From: Gambelia wislizenii
Taxonomy: Eukaryota > Chordata > Lepidosauria > Squamata > Crotaphytidae
Direction: 5' to 3'
Assembly: GCA_030847615.1 (NCBI GenBank)
Contig: JAUMIR010000004.1
Span: 70,711,001 to 70,775,000 of the forward strand
Length of the DNA: 64,000 bases
The translations under genes were made by a program, and so were the position numbers. Below are positions 48,791-58,931 of this stretch, in pieces; within the stretch, counting starts at the first letter, position 1, and each line of letters opens with the position of its first letter. The notes below the pieces were generated by a model that saw nothing but the letters and a program-made list of their open reading frames with translations, did not search any database and was not told the origin of the DNA.

Positions 48791-49389
48791 TTTCACATAT
48801 GAATCAGCAATTCAACTTGCTGAAACATGTTGAATTGTTCTTCTTTGTTGTCCTGTAGGAACCTTTTCCTATTTTTTCCATATTCTTTTTGCCTCTGGTA
48901 CCAAATTCCTGTTACAGAAGTAATACCTAGGAATGCATTGCCTGTACTATTTTTTTCAGAGTAGTAATTGTGCAAATGGGTGACTCTTTTACCCTTTACC
49001 CTCATCCCCATTATGGAGACCATACAACTGGAAAGTAGTATCTAGTCTGGAGTAGATGGTTGCCATTTTATCATAATTAACTTGCTGTACACAATTTGGG
49101 TCCAGCAGCTTCCTGCAAAAAAAGAAAACCCCTTCATCACTAACATCTGCTTATGAATAAACTGAATTTCACTGAAGATTATGATAAATGCTTTGCACAG
49201 TCAGCATTCCCAGTACTCACTTCAACCTCTGGCCCATTTAAACATTAAAAATGTGAATCAAATTGAAACGCCTTGAAAAATGCAAGTAGAAAAAAATAAT
49301 AATTTAATATGAATACACAAAAAGGAGTCTTTTGGTACTTTAAAAAGCAACAGATTTATGGTGACATGAACTTTCATGGCAATGAAAAG

Positions 49390-49495
49390 GAGGAGTGGGG
49401 AGCAGTGATCATGGCCAGTTACAACTCCCATCATCCCTGGTCACTGACCACACTGGCTGTGGCTGATGGGATCTCAGAGTCCAGTAACACTGAGT
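49390..49495. repeat. palindromic repeat of the ACAACTCCCATCATCCC type
   Basis: GTTACAACTCCCATCATCCC is followed 40 bp later by GGCTGATGGGATCTCAGAGT, a decayed complement. This is a common fold-back repeat of reptile and mammal genomes. Confidence 0.6.
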
Positions 49496-49839
49496 TCCCA
49501 CCTGTGAAAAGAAAACCCCTTTGTCAGAAGCCCAAAGGGCTGCCTTCCAAGCGAAGGCAATACAGTACTTTGCCCCTCTGAAGAAGTGGACTTTTTAAGC
49601 CACCAAAACTTTTATTGCAAAAATCTTTGTCTTGTGTTTGCTGTTGTTATGAGGCTGGCCTCTTCCAAACTAGATATGAGCTATAAAAATATCCTAAACA
49701 GCGCCATATTGAACCCCGAGTTTTGATAAACCTTCCCTTTGTTAAAAAAATTTGCCCCCATAAAACTCCCTCACTCAACTCTGGTTTTCAAGTGGCAGGA
49801 TTTTTTTTTTTAAAAAAGACGTCCCCCACTGGAGAGATG

Positions 49840-50178
49840 CAAATGGTACCTTCCACCCCAACCGCCTTTTCCTCACATTCTTCGTTGCCCTGCAAGCTCC
49901 GCCCAGAAGAGGCGTGGCCTCCTTGGTGGTTGGCTGGCTGAACTTGAAGGGGCTGTCTGTCAAAAATGACGGTTTCAAATCGAAGCCGCTCGTTTTCTGT
50001 CTCTTTTCCCCTTGAGAAGTGGGTTTCTATTTTTGTCCTCAGCTACTAGGGCGCGGGGGGGTTGAGGTCGGTTACAAAGAGAAACAAAGAGGAAGAAATA
50101 AAATGTATAGGATTTCTATTCACTTCAGCAGAGTAGCCACACTATAGGAATGTAGAGGAAGTAGGTTGTCCCCAACCG
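49840..50178 (+). promoter_or_regulatory. CpG-rich promoter and untranslated first exon of the LEM gene
   Basis: GC- and CpG-rich block with a GC box (CCGCCC, 49899-49904). It ends at a near-perfect splice donor, CCG followed by GTGAGT at 50179-50184. The next good acceptor on this strand in front of coding sequence is at 52845, so I infer this as the promoter and first, non-coding exon of the LEM-domain gene. CpG enrichment continues past the tRNA gene to about 50700. The exact transcription start cannot be seen. Confidence 0.55.
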
Positions 50179-50303
50179 GTGAGTATGTCTATGTGTAAAG
50201 GGAGAACAAAGCCCATACAGCGCGTGCGCGAAGGAGAGGGAAAAAAAATTAGAAGGCGCGGCAAGGCGTCTCTTGGAGCACAGCTTCCAAGCAGGTTCTC
50301 GAA

Positions 50304-50375
50304 GACCTCGTGGCGCAACGGTAGCGCGTCTGACTCCAGATCAGAAGGCTGCGTGTTCGAATCACGTCGGGGTCA
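50304..50375 (+). tRNA. tRNA-Trp (anticodon CCA)
   Basis: A complete 72-nt cloverleaf. The acceptor stem pairs GACCTCG with CGGGGTC (one T-G wobble), discriminator A. The D arm is GCGC...GCGC. The anticodon stem TCTGA/TCAGA holds loop CTCCAGA with anticodon CCA at 50336-50338. The T arm has TTCGAAT. Internal A box (50311-50321) and B box GTGTTCGAATC (50353-50363) are intact. There is no encoded CCA and no intron. A Pol III terminator TTTT follows at 50405-50408. The sequence is close to the vertebrate tRNA-Trp-CCA consensus, and being intact it is likely functional. It reads tryptophan UGG codons. It sits in the CpG-rich start of the LEM gene, in the same orientation. Confidence 0.97.
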
Positions 50376-50404
50376 CGAAAAATTCCTTCAATGGAAGGGA
50401 TTTA

Positions 50405-50408
50405 TTTT
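50405..50408 (+). terminator. Pol III terminator of tRNA-Trp
   Basis: First run of four T after the tRNA 3' end, 30 nt downstream. Confidence 0.7.
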
Positions 50409-50709
50409 ACACCCTAAATAAATTCTAGAGAAAACTCGACATGTTTTAAGGTGTAGGTTGGTGCGGTATGTTCACAAGTAGGGCCCGTGATTTCACTTTA
50501 AAAGCCAGTGACAAAAGCACGGACCGAGGATGATGGAAGAAGGGTGAGGATGGCCACTCCGGGCACAAAGGGTTGCCTATATAAGTGAAGACTCTCCCTC
50601 CTCATTCACACGTAATAAAGGTGTTGGGCGGAGTTGGGACAAGCGCGCAACGTATTACACGTGTCGCCTCGTGAGAATACAGAGACCCTGGAAAGAAAGA
50701 AAAGCCAGG

Positions 50710-51475
50710 CGGGACACCGAGGGCTGGGAGCAGGATGAGGAGGAGGGAGAGGTGAACTGTTGCTGTTGTTTTTATTTAGAAAAGGAATCGTTTGGGAAGG
50801 TAGTCTCAGAGCAAGGTATATGTGATTATAAAACAGCCTTTCCATTTAAAGGCCATTGTGAGTTGAGGCCTTCATAGAAAGAAAGGGTGAGCGTCTCAAA
50901 CGAAGCCGCTTACATTTCCACAAATTAAATTTTATTTTGTAATCTTTGGGAATTTGGGGGATTAGGAATTTTTTATTGGAATAAGACCATTCAACTGAAA
51001 AATAGACACCCGACCGCAAAAGGCCATAACAATAAAGCAAAAATAATAATTGTTTTCCTCTTTTCTCACTAATACAAAAATAAAACTATCCTAACACTAA
51101 TACAGTACATGTTTCCTCTTAATCTAAACACACTATAATCACTCTTTTTTCTTTTCCAATGAACATTATATTTACACATTACAATTATACCTAGTTGGAA
51201 AAGAAAAAAATCAATAAAAGATTAATAAAAATAATAATACACAAATACAATAATAAAATATTTATTTAAAATATCTTTTTATGTTATTGCTGGGGTTGTA
51301 ATCTTTGGGGGGTTTGGGAATTATGTTGCTAAGGTTGCCAGGCTAAAAACTGGGAAGGGCTGCTTTACCTTTTAAGGGTGGTGTGAAAGAAGGAGTTTCA
51401 AGCAGGAGTTGATTGTCATTTGGTTGTGTGACAAGCAACAATTCTTAGGTTTTCCGTGGGTTTTTTTCCTCACGA
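50710..51475. other. intronic AT-rich stretch, no gene seen
   Basis: 51040-51290 is very A/T-rich low-complexity sequence. AGGTTGCCAGGCTAAAAACT near 51330 resembles one arm of a hAT-like element related to 26272-26442, with no second arm found. Confidence 0.45.
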
Positions 51476-51476
51476 T

Positions 51477-51680
51477 ATGGCCAAAGTATGATAGTCCCAG
51501 TTTAGCCATCCTGGTTTCTAGGGAGAGTTCAGGATTGATTTGCCCTACTACCTATTCATTTGTCTTTTTATCAATTCAGTGTATCTATCCGTAGGACTCT
51601 TCTCTAGCACCACATTTCAAATGAGTTAATTTTCTTCCTGTCATCTTTCTTCACTGTCCACCTTTCCCACATACACCTCA
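51477..51680 (-). mobile_element. BovB (RTE) LINE fragment
   Basis: ATATGGCCAAAGTATGATAG, AGAGTTCAGGATTGATTTGC and CACATTTCAAATGAGTTAAT follow the order of the BovB copies at 13.0 and 52.3 kb. Intronic, minus strand, dead. Confidence 0.75.
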
Positions 51681-52121
51681 GCAAATCTGAAGTTTTTTTT
51701 TAAAAAAATTCTCAAGCCTTATTGCGTATGCATTCATCTTCTGATTTTTTTAAAAAAAGATTTTTTAAAAAATTCTCTACAGTCTTAATACTAAGTGGTA
51801 TGCTCCAATTATGGTATTCCTGCGCTTGGAAAGATCAAATTTCAGCTAGTGTTGATAGTGCCTGCCTACCTTCAAGGTGAATGCACCACCAAGCCCTCCA
51901 AGCCTAAGACTATGTGTGAAGAGATCAAAAACGTTTTAGAAGCTGTTTTTCTTTCTTCTGAATTCAAGTGGAGGAAACCTTGCAATGATGTCTCCTCCAC
52001 CTCCCTATCTGATCTTGTTTTCTTCCATTTCTCAGTGGCACCTTTAAAAGCTCATACTAAAATTTTATAATTTTTAAATTGTCACAAGATTCTTACTTAA
52101 TTACTGCAATAGACTAAGACA

Positions 52122-52535
52122 AATTTGTTGTTATGTGCCATCAAGTCAGTTTTGACTTACAGCAACCCTGTGGATGAGTGACCTCCCAAAGGCCATGTTA
52201 TAAACAGACCTATTCAAGTCTTGCAAACTGAGGGTTGTAGCTTCCTTATTGTGTCAGTCAATTTACTTGTAATGTGGGTTTCTTCTTCTACCTTCAACTT
52301 TACTGAGTTTTATTTGCTTTTCCAGTAAGCCATGCCATCTCCTGATATGTTCAGATTACAGTAACCTCAGTTTAGTCATTTTGGCTTTCAGTTAGAATTC
52401 AGTCTTGATTTGATCTCAAATCCATTGACTTGTCTTTGGGAGATGTCCATTGTATCTGCAGAACTCTTGTCCAGCACCACATTTCAAATGAGTTTATTTT
52501 TTTCCTTACAGCTTTCTTCACTGTCCTGCTGGAAA
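52122..52535 (-). mobile_element. BovB (RTE) LINE 3' end
   Basis: This copy includes the 3' terminus at its left: TTGTTGTTATGTGCCATCAA then GTCAGTTTTGACTTACAGCA. It continues into decayed RT coding sequence (GTTCAGATTACAGTAACCTC, CACATTTCAAATGAGTTTAT). The terminal 45 bp show directly the resemblance to the tails of the Sauria SINEs at 2.1, 10.6, 18.0 and 42.4 kb. Confidence 0.8.
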
Positions 52536-52861
52536 TTACTGTTTTTCTCTTAAAATACATTATTTGATTAGACAGACAAATATATACATTTTGCTTCTGT
52601 TTCAGAAAGAATATGACACTTTACATAAATTGGTGTCTTGTTTTTATTAATACTTTGAGGTTACAAACCCTGGTACTGTTCATTTGATAGTACTGAAAAA
52701 TCATTTAGAAGTCCTTCCAAGATTGGTAGGAATCCAGATGCTGTAAATTGAGCTAAATCATGTTTACCACTCAGATGCAACAGGGATTAAATGGGAAACT
52801 GCATTAAGAGAAAATCCTTGACCAGTATTGTATCTTGTTTCATAGGTTGTATCATTAGGAG

Positions 52862-53009
52862 ATGGAGAAGGTTACTGTAGATGTGTGCATAGAAAGCAAA
52901 GAAAAAGACTCTGTAGAACAAGCCTCCAAAGACTACATTGACACTTTAAATGACACTGAATTACGGGAACAGCTCTCTGCGTATGGAATCAATGCTGGGC
53001 CAATATTAC
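52862..53009 (+). CDS. LEM-domain protein, first coding exon
   Basis: The exon begins after a good acceptor (TTGTTTCATAG, AG at 52844-52845). An in-frame stop TAG (52856-52858) lies just before ATG at 52862, whose context is GAGATGG, so this is the likely start. It encodes 49 residues; residues 25-49 (DYIDTLNDTELREQLSAYGI then NAGPIL) are the first half of a LEM domain with the xDxELRxxL helix and the G-P-I turn. It ends in phase 1 at donor GTATGC (53010). The split proline codon completes in the next exon. LEM domains bind BAF (BANF1) and are found in inner nuclear membrane or lamina proteins (LAP2/TMPO, emerin, MAN1, LEMD1). The GPILPSTR wording is closest to what I recall of LEMD1, but orthology is not established. 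Confidence 0.8.
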
Positions 53010-53929
53010 GTATGCATCACTTTAATGATGATTTAAACTGGTTGGGGGATTATAAAGGTCAGCAGAACCCAATCCTTTGGGTAGGCACTGAAATTAAATG
53101 TTGCTGGTAGAGAGAAGTGATTTCTGTCTAGAATGAATTGCTTCTCGAAACAGTCCTGTTCTGAGAGAAGCTAACTAGGTGTAAATGGTGTGAGATGCCT
53201 CTTTTCCTCATGGTAGGATGCTCAGCTCTTGCTGTAGAACATGTGCTTTTGTTTACTCAGACTATTAACTTGTCTTATCCTGCGGGCTCAGGGTATTTTG
53301 AACATGTTCCAAAATATACATCTTGTTTTGGTAATGTAAACAAGCCTGTATGTATGCTGTGCTAAAAAGTAAAATAATAGCACTAGGATAAACCAGATTA
53401 GGCATCAAGAAAAGATGCATTCTGTACATTTTATATTTGCAAATGTACATATTTTATAATAGATTTATTTGGTTTCTGCTGGCCTTGGGGTGGGGCAAGA
53501 AAGTATTGAAGCCGTGTTCTCTTTTGTCTATAAATTAGATTTAGCAGTTACCATATATTTCCCCAGCACCTTCTTTCATCCTCTTCTCCATCCTACTTCT
53601 TACCACTTTGGTTCACATTTTAAAACTTCAGTTATTCCCCCCCAACCAAACACTCCTTTCCCTCATCATTTCTATAATTATCATTGCCACTGCCACCACT
53701 AAATTGCTGCTGCCATTTGGTCCATGACTGGCTGACAATGAGAGGGCTTCTTTTTTCAGTTTGTAAAATTCAGTGAACAATTCTGTCTATGCCACTCGTT
53801 CCAAACCTACCTTTCATTCTAGAAAATATTTTATGCATACCTAAAAAAAAAAAAAATCACTATCTGCCTCACTTAGTTAGCCACTACCAAATAAGCTGTA
53901 AGTTCTAATGATAGAGCAGTCCAGAGTTA

Positions 53930-54475
53930 AGTTCCAGAAACTGATCGTGATGCCATTTCTCAGACTCTGACCATTAGTACAAACACTTATAGAAGGAATG
54001 AACAGGTATCCAAGACTAACACAATGAGTTTGAGCATAGACAAATGCAAGGTTCTGCATTGAAGGAGAGGGTAAATCAAGGGCACACATATATGATAGAG
54101 GTAACTTGTCATGACTGTAAAACATGCAAAAAGAATCTCGGAATGAAACTGATGAAAGGCTGAACTGATTTAGACAAATTGAAACAGGTCTAGAAGAAGC
54201 CAGTGAAGGGAGTCAGTGGTATGAAAGAGAAGGAATGTTCAATAAATAAGTACCTGTGGCCTGTAAAAGAAAAGAGCAAATGGAGTGTGTGATGGCACTG
54301 TTCAAGAATTCTGCTGTGCCATGTGACAGTACTGTATTAGACCTAATAGACTTAAATTACTGAAGGTGCTTCAGTAGATGCTGGATAGTTGGAATTGCTG
54401 TATGTCAGGATTTTTTTGCTTTGAGGAGAGTGGGACTTGGTGATGTATGAGATTCCCTCCAACTCTATGGTTATC
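53930..54475 (+). mobile_element. CR1 LINE fragment, decayed, intronic
   Basis: AGCATAGACAAATGCAAGGT followed by TCTGCATTG and AAAAAGAATCTCGGAATGAA are CR1 RT-region landmarks (IDKCKVLH; KNLG). A decayed 3' tail with CCCTCCAACTCTATGG closes it near 54470. It lies in the intron between LEM exons. Confidence 0.6.
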
Positions 54476-54570
54476 AACCATTTTGAGCACATGAAATTTC
54501 CTGAAATTTTAATGCACTGGGAGGTGCAGCCAATACTAAAAGCTATTGTTTTCTGGCCTGCTCGTTTTAG

Positions 54571-54696
54571 CTTCCACAAGGGCTACTTATAAGAACAAAC
54601 TACTGCAGTTAATGGAGTTGACAAAGCAAAGCCCAACCAAAGCAGCTGGGGAAAAGAGCAGGCTTGATGATTCTGAAAAGGAAAATGGAGAACAAA
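54571..54696 (+). CDS. LEM-domain protein, second coding exon
   Basis: Acceptor CTGCTCGTTTTAG (54558-54570) and donor GTAAGA (54697) give a 126-nt exon that enters and leaves in phase 1. Joined to 52862-53009 it completes the LEM domain: split Pro, then STRATYKNKLLQLMEL, matching the TRxxYxxKLxxL second helix of the family (whole domain about residues 25-66). The remainder, with SPTKAAGEKS and DDSEKENGEQ, is a charged, probably disordered linker as in other LEM proteins. The exact phase match and domain completion across the intron are strong evidence for a real gene. Confidence 0.85.
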
Positions 54697-54976
54697 GTAA
54701 GAATTCACCAAATGAACGTATGTTTTAAGAATGATTGTGAAGGAGTAGTTCATTACAAATAACTAGTAATAATTGTTAATCTGTTATCAGTTATTTTCAT
54801 TATTGACAATAATAATTAATGACTTTATATTTCTCTTGGTAGTTATACCAGGGGAAATGTATAATTCAGTCATTCAGCAAAACTTTTGTGGAACAAGAAA
54901 AGCCATGTTGGATGAAAATAGATTTCAGTGTAGTCTGCTTGGATTTCAAAACAATCCCCTCTGGATTGCACCAGAA

Positions 54977-55262
54977 TAGGGGTTGGCAAAGTGCAGCCAT
55001 GGTCTGCATGGGGCCTTCCAAGGCTATCCTTGTGGCTCCTAGGGCCCCCAGGTGTTAATAACATGTTTTTGCTCCAAAATGTTCTCTAGGGGGTATGAAT
55101 GGCACGTCTACCATGTTTGGAGCCACACTGGACCACCCCCTCCCAGGGTCAATTTTGCAAAATTTTTCAAAGAAGTGTTCTGCTTGAATGTCCAAAAATG
55201 CCCTCTAGGGCCAAGGAAGGCACCAAAATATGTCCCCTACAAAGCTTTGGGTGGTGTTTAGG
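54977..55262. mobile_element. hAT-like MITE, one end
   Basis: TAGGGGTTGGCAAAGTGCAG then CCATGGTCTGCATGG resembles the right end (complement) of the element at 33225-33610 (AAGGGGTGAGCAAAGTGTGG, ACCATGGGCTGCATG). The other terminus is not visible. A (TTTA)n-rich stretch follows at 55277-55302. Confidence 0.55.
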
Positions 55263-55685
55263 GGTAAAAAAAGGATGTATTTATTTATGTATTTATTTAT
55301 TGGTGGAAGCAGGTACGGTGGAAGGTGTGCCCCCCCCAAGGTCTCCTGGAATGTTAATGCCTCCCCCTAGTTATTTCCTCAGTTGTCCACTCTCATACTA
55401 GAGTAAGGAATTTGCAAGTTGAAGCCAAACCCATCTTCCATCCTTTCTATACTTTTGTTTGCCCTCTCTAGCTATGATCCAAAGATGTTATGTAATTTTG
55501 AAAAATGCTTGGCTGTTCAGAGTTGGAGCTACTCTAAAGACTTTTTTTCTGAAAGAATACTGACTGCATGCAGAGTTCCCTGGCTCAAATGCAAATGCTA
55601 CTTTTAAATAGCAAAGCCTTAATCAAAATGGTAGTGCTACTTAATCATTTCAGAGGGCATTCGTATACAGTAATAACAACTATAA

Positions 55686-55900
55686 CACTCTGAACATATA
55701 TGATCTATTTGAGCTTGGAAGTTGAGCAGGGTTGAACCTGTACAATACTTAAATGGGAGACCCCTGAGGAACACAGGGGAGTCCAGGTAGAGCTAGGAGT
55801 AAAACCATCAAGATCTGCTCCCAGTCAAAGTTGGTAGCATTTGGCTAGATTGACCAGTGGTCTCACTTAGTAGAAGATACTTTCTTATGACCAATCCTAT
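55686..55900 (+). mobile_element. 5S rRNA-headed SINE with a different tail
   Basis: The head reads ATGATCTATTTGAGCTTGGA, AGTTGAGCAGGGTTGAACCT and TACTTAAATGGGAGACC, a decayed 5S rRNA sequence including the internal promoter region. The downstream part ends GCTAGATTGACCAGTGGTCT, CACTTAGTAGAAGATACTTT, CTTATG. That matches the tail of the tRNA-headed SINE type at 21.9 and 40.6 kb and not the BovB-like tail of the 5S SINE at 20.9 kb. Confidence 0.6.
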
Positions 55901-56054
55901 ACATTCTTTATAGGTGATTACAGGTTGTCTTGGTTTATCAATTTTTATGTTTGCAGAAGTGTGCATACCATCAACCTCCTGACCTTTTTTTTTTGGTCAT
56001 TAGTTTTTAGAAATGACCAAAATGTGTATATGAAGCAGTTATGCCGCATATTTT

Positions 56055-57328
56055 ACAAGGAAGTGCTGAAAAGTTCTTGGCTGCACCCACTTCCCAAAAT
56101 CTGAGCATAATTTTGTCACTGTAGCTTGAAAGAGTGCTCTTTTGTATTGTAAACTGCCAATTTGCAGGATCATAGCTCTAAAATCTGAATTTTCTGAGAT
56201 CATTAATAGAACCATGTCAACAAAAAATGTGGAATTTTCAAGTGCTGAACTCAGGCCTGTCATGAAGTTACTGTTCCTGCAGAAGAAAACGCCAAAGGAA
56301 ATACATGAGTGTATGATGCAAACATTGAGTGACGAGCGCCTGTCACACTCAACTGTGAAGAAGTGGTGTGCCAGCTTTCAGTTTGGAGATTTTGAGAGTG
56401 AAAATGAAGCAAGGTTTGGAAGGCCTTCAACAGTGTCAACTCCTGAAATTGTTGAGCATGTTCATGACCTGATTTTGGCAAATCGGCACATCTCAGCTAA
56501 ACAATTGCTGAGACACTAGAGATGTCCTGGGAATGCATTGGGTTTATAAGTCATGAGCAGTTGGATATGCAGAAATTAGCTAAATGGGTGCAAAAATGAT
56601 TGAATGCTGACCAGAAATGAAATCAAGTAGATACCTCCAAGTTGATTCTGCAGCATTTTGAGCGATCTAGTGATAATTTTTTCGAATGACTCATTACTGT
56701 TGATGAAACATGGTTGCATCACTATGACCTGGAGACTAAACAACAGTTCTCGTGGTAGTAGCACTCAGGTTCTCCATGGCCAAAGAAATTGAAAACTCAA
56801 AAGTTAGCTGGAAAGGTCATGGCTTGGATAAGGAATTTATTTTGATGACTACCTTCAGAAGGGACAAACAGTTAATGCAGATTACTTCTCTAACTTGCTG
56901 TGCTGGTTAAAGGAGGCATTGAAGGAAAAACTGCACGGGAAGTTGCAGAAAGGTGTTCTCTTTTTGCACAACAGTGCACCTGCTCACAGGGCTGGCAAGA
57001 CGATGGATGTTTTGAAGAATTTGGGGTTTGAGTGCATAGACCATCCACCCTATTCACAGATGTTGTTCCATATTATTTCCTGTTTCCAAAGCTTAAAAAG
57101 AATTTGAAAGGAAGGACAAATTTCAAATTATTCAGAGGTGATAGGAACAGCAGAGCAGTATTTCAGTGACTAGACATCAGACATTTTTTGAAGGGTTAGA
57201 GAAACTTGAGAAAAAATGTGCCAGTACGTCGAACTTCAGGTGAATGTGTGGAATAGTATGTAAATTTCATAGCTCTAGCTAGGTCATTCCCTTCTTGGTT
57301 CAGCAAAGAACTTTTCAGCAACCCCTCA
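56055..57328 (+). mobile_element. mariner-family transposon, inactivated
   Basis: Terminal repeats AAGTGCTGAAAAGTTCTTGG (left, 56061-56080) and the complement of AAGAACTTTTCAGCAACCCC (right, 57307-57326) bound a 1.27-kb element. The transposase reads from about 56214. It has an N-terminal helix-turn-helix with PKEIHECMMQTLSDE and HSTVKKWCASF, then a GRPSTVSTPEIVE linker, ending at a stop at 56517. VDETWLHHYDLETKQQ (first catalytic Asp, 56699) lies after further stops. A third block is KGVLFLHNSAPAHRAGKTMD (second catalytic Asp changed to Asn) up to HPPYS (57035-57060). The downstream frame is lost. Multiple stops, shifts and the D-to-N change make it a pseudogene. Confidence 0.88.
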
Positions 57329-57373
57329 AAAAGAACTTGGATAAGTCAGTTTTGTGAGGATTATATGATGATT

Positions 57374-57666
57374 AAAATTGATCACCAACAATGGTCCGCC
57401 ATGGCCTCACATCGGGAGGCTTGGAGACGCACTATCCACAATGCTGCAGCCTTATTTGAGAGCTCACTCCGAACAAGTCTTGAAGAGAAACGACAACGCA
57501 GAAAGAATCACAATCTGGAATCATCACCCAAGGAGACCTTTTGCTGTGCTTTCTGCAACTGGACATGTTTTTCTCGGATTGGCCTTTTCAGTCATCAGCG
57601 TGCTTGCAGAAAGTGCGGGATGAGTCCTTCCTGAATCTTTGTTTGTGAAGAAAAGCCAGAGAGAGA
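57374..57666 (+). mobile_element. RTE-like retrotransposon, copy 3
   Basis: A 293-bp 5'-truncated copy with an 11-bp duplication ATATGATGATT at 57363-57373 and 57667-57677. It keeps one open frame through the C2HC finger (CCAFCNWTCFSRIGLFSHQR). The 3' hairpin has C-to-T type changes at both CpG positions (TCTTTG-TTTG-TGAAGA) that still allow wobble pairing. It lies 45 bp right of the mariner element. Confidence 0.9.
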
Positions 57667-57679
57667 ATATGATGATTGA

Positions 57680-58675
57680 TATTTTTGTTAAAATCATTTT
57701 AAACAAACAGAGTCTGGAAAGTTATCAGTGACATAAGCACGTGTAACATTGTTTTATGTGCACATATGTCTTTTTTGGATGTTTCACAAGGAACGATTTA
57801 CTATCTCCTCACACATCCTCCTCCTTCCCTCCCCCAAGCAACCGGAGCCTGTGAGTGAACAACTAGAAAAAGTTTGTGAATTATTCTGAATATTTTTTTC
57901 CCCATTGAAGATTATTGAGATGGGTAAACCATTGCTGTGACCAGGAACTTGCAACAATACTTAACATTTTTTCTAATATAGACATCTTCGAAGAGGAGTG
58001 TGAAAAATATATTCTTCCTTCCTCTAATCATAAGTGTACCAGTTGTTTCAACAGTTAAATGAACGAGTCAGAACTGAAAATGAGAATTTGTTATCACTGC
58101 CTGTTTTCTTATCCGAACTGGAATCCTGTAAATGTTACTCTGTGCTGTAAGGCAAACCTATTTTATGCTTTCAAACAGCCTTTGAATTTACTGAGGAGAA
58201 AGTTAAGCCTTCTGGTTTCTTTACCAGAATAGAAAGGTTGATTGGGGCAATTTTTGTAGCTACTGAGAATAGAAAATTTGGGGCAGCTTGAAAATGTACT
58301 GAAAAATCCTGAACAAGCACTTATGTATTCATCAAATTGTTATGGCAAGTATTTTCTTCATTCAGTCTGGGAAAGTAACTGAGAGCTACTGTTACTGCCC
58401 GTGTATTCGGTATATATCCAAAACTGTGTTCTTAACATGCCTCCTTATTTATATCTGAACTCTCAAGCTTGAATTTAATGATATTTTCACATTCCTCTGT
58501 GTGATTCAAATCACTCTGAACATCAGATGCAGGGGACAAACAATGCCTTGCCCTCATGTCTTGCTTGTAAGGTTCCTTGAGACATTAGTGCGGCAGTCAC
58601 TACTGGACTAAACTGAGACAAGCGACTTCTGGTTCAAGGCTTCCGGGTAGCCAGAGCTGTTTCCAGACATCAGTA
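57680..58675. other. intronic stretch, no gene seen
   Basis: A splice-acceptor-like TTTTCTAATATAG precedes an open stretch at 57982 that reads in phase from the second LEM exon for 24 codons and then stops. I treat it as unproven (see rejected items). No other feature recognised. Confidence 0.4.
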
Positions 58676-58678
58676 ATA

Positions 58679-58928
58679 CAGTAGGACCCCCATATCTGCT
58701 GGGAATTGGTTCGGGGGTGTGTGGATACCAAAAACCGTGAATAATAGCAAACACCATGAAAATAATTCAACTTCTGGTTTAAAATACCACAGAGTTGCCT
58801 TGGAGGACCTAGAAAATGGCTAGAGAGGACACATTTTCTAGGAAGACTCTATGGTAGGTGTGCTGTTTTGTGTCCTGTGGATAACTGAATCAGTGGATAA
58901 GGAATCGGTGGATACGGGGGTCCTGCTG
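58679..58928 (-). mobile_element. TA-flanked MITE, family A
   Basis: A 250-bp element with TA at 58677-58678 and 58929-58930. Ends CAGTAGGACCCCCATATC and (complement) CAGCAGGACCCCCGTATCC. Body opposite in orientation to 41064-41315, with the same internal inverted repeat (TAGAAAATGG...CATTTTCTAGG). Confidence 0.85.
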
Positions 58929-58931
58929 TAA

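Noticed and set aside
57982..58056. Alternative third LEM exon
   Set aside because: It follows an acceptor and reads in phase for 24 codons, but then stops; the only nearby donor leaves a phase that puts a stop in the 61840 exon. Kept only as a possible alternative end.
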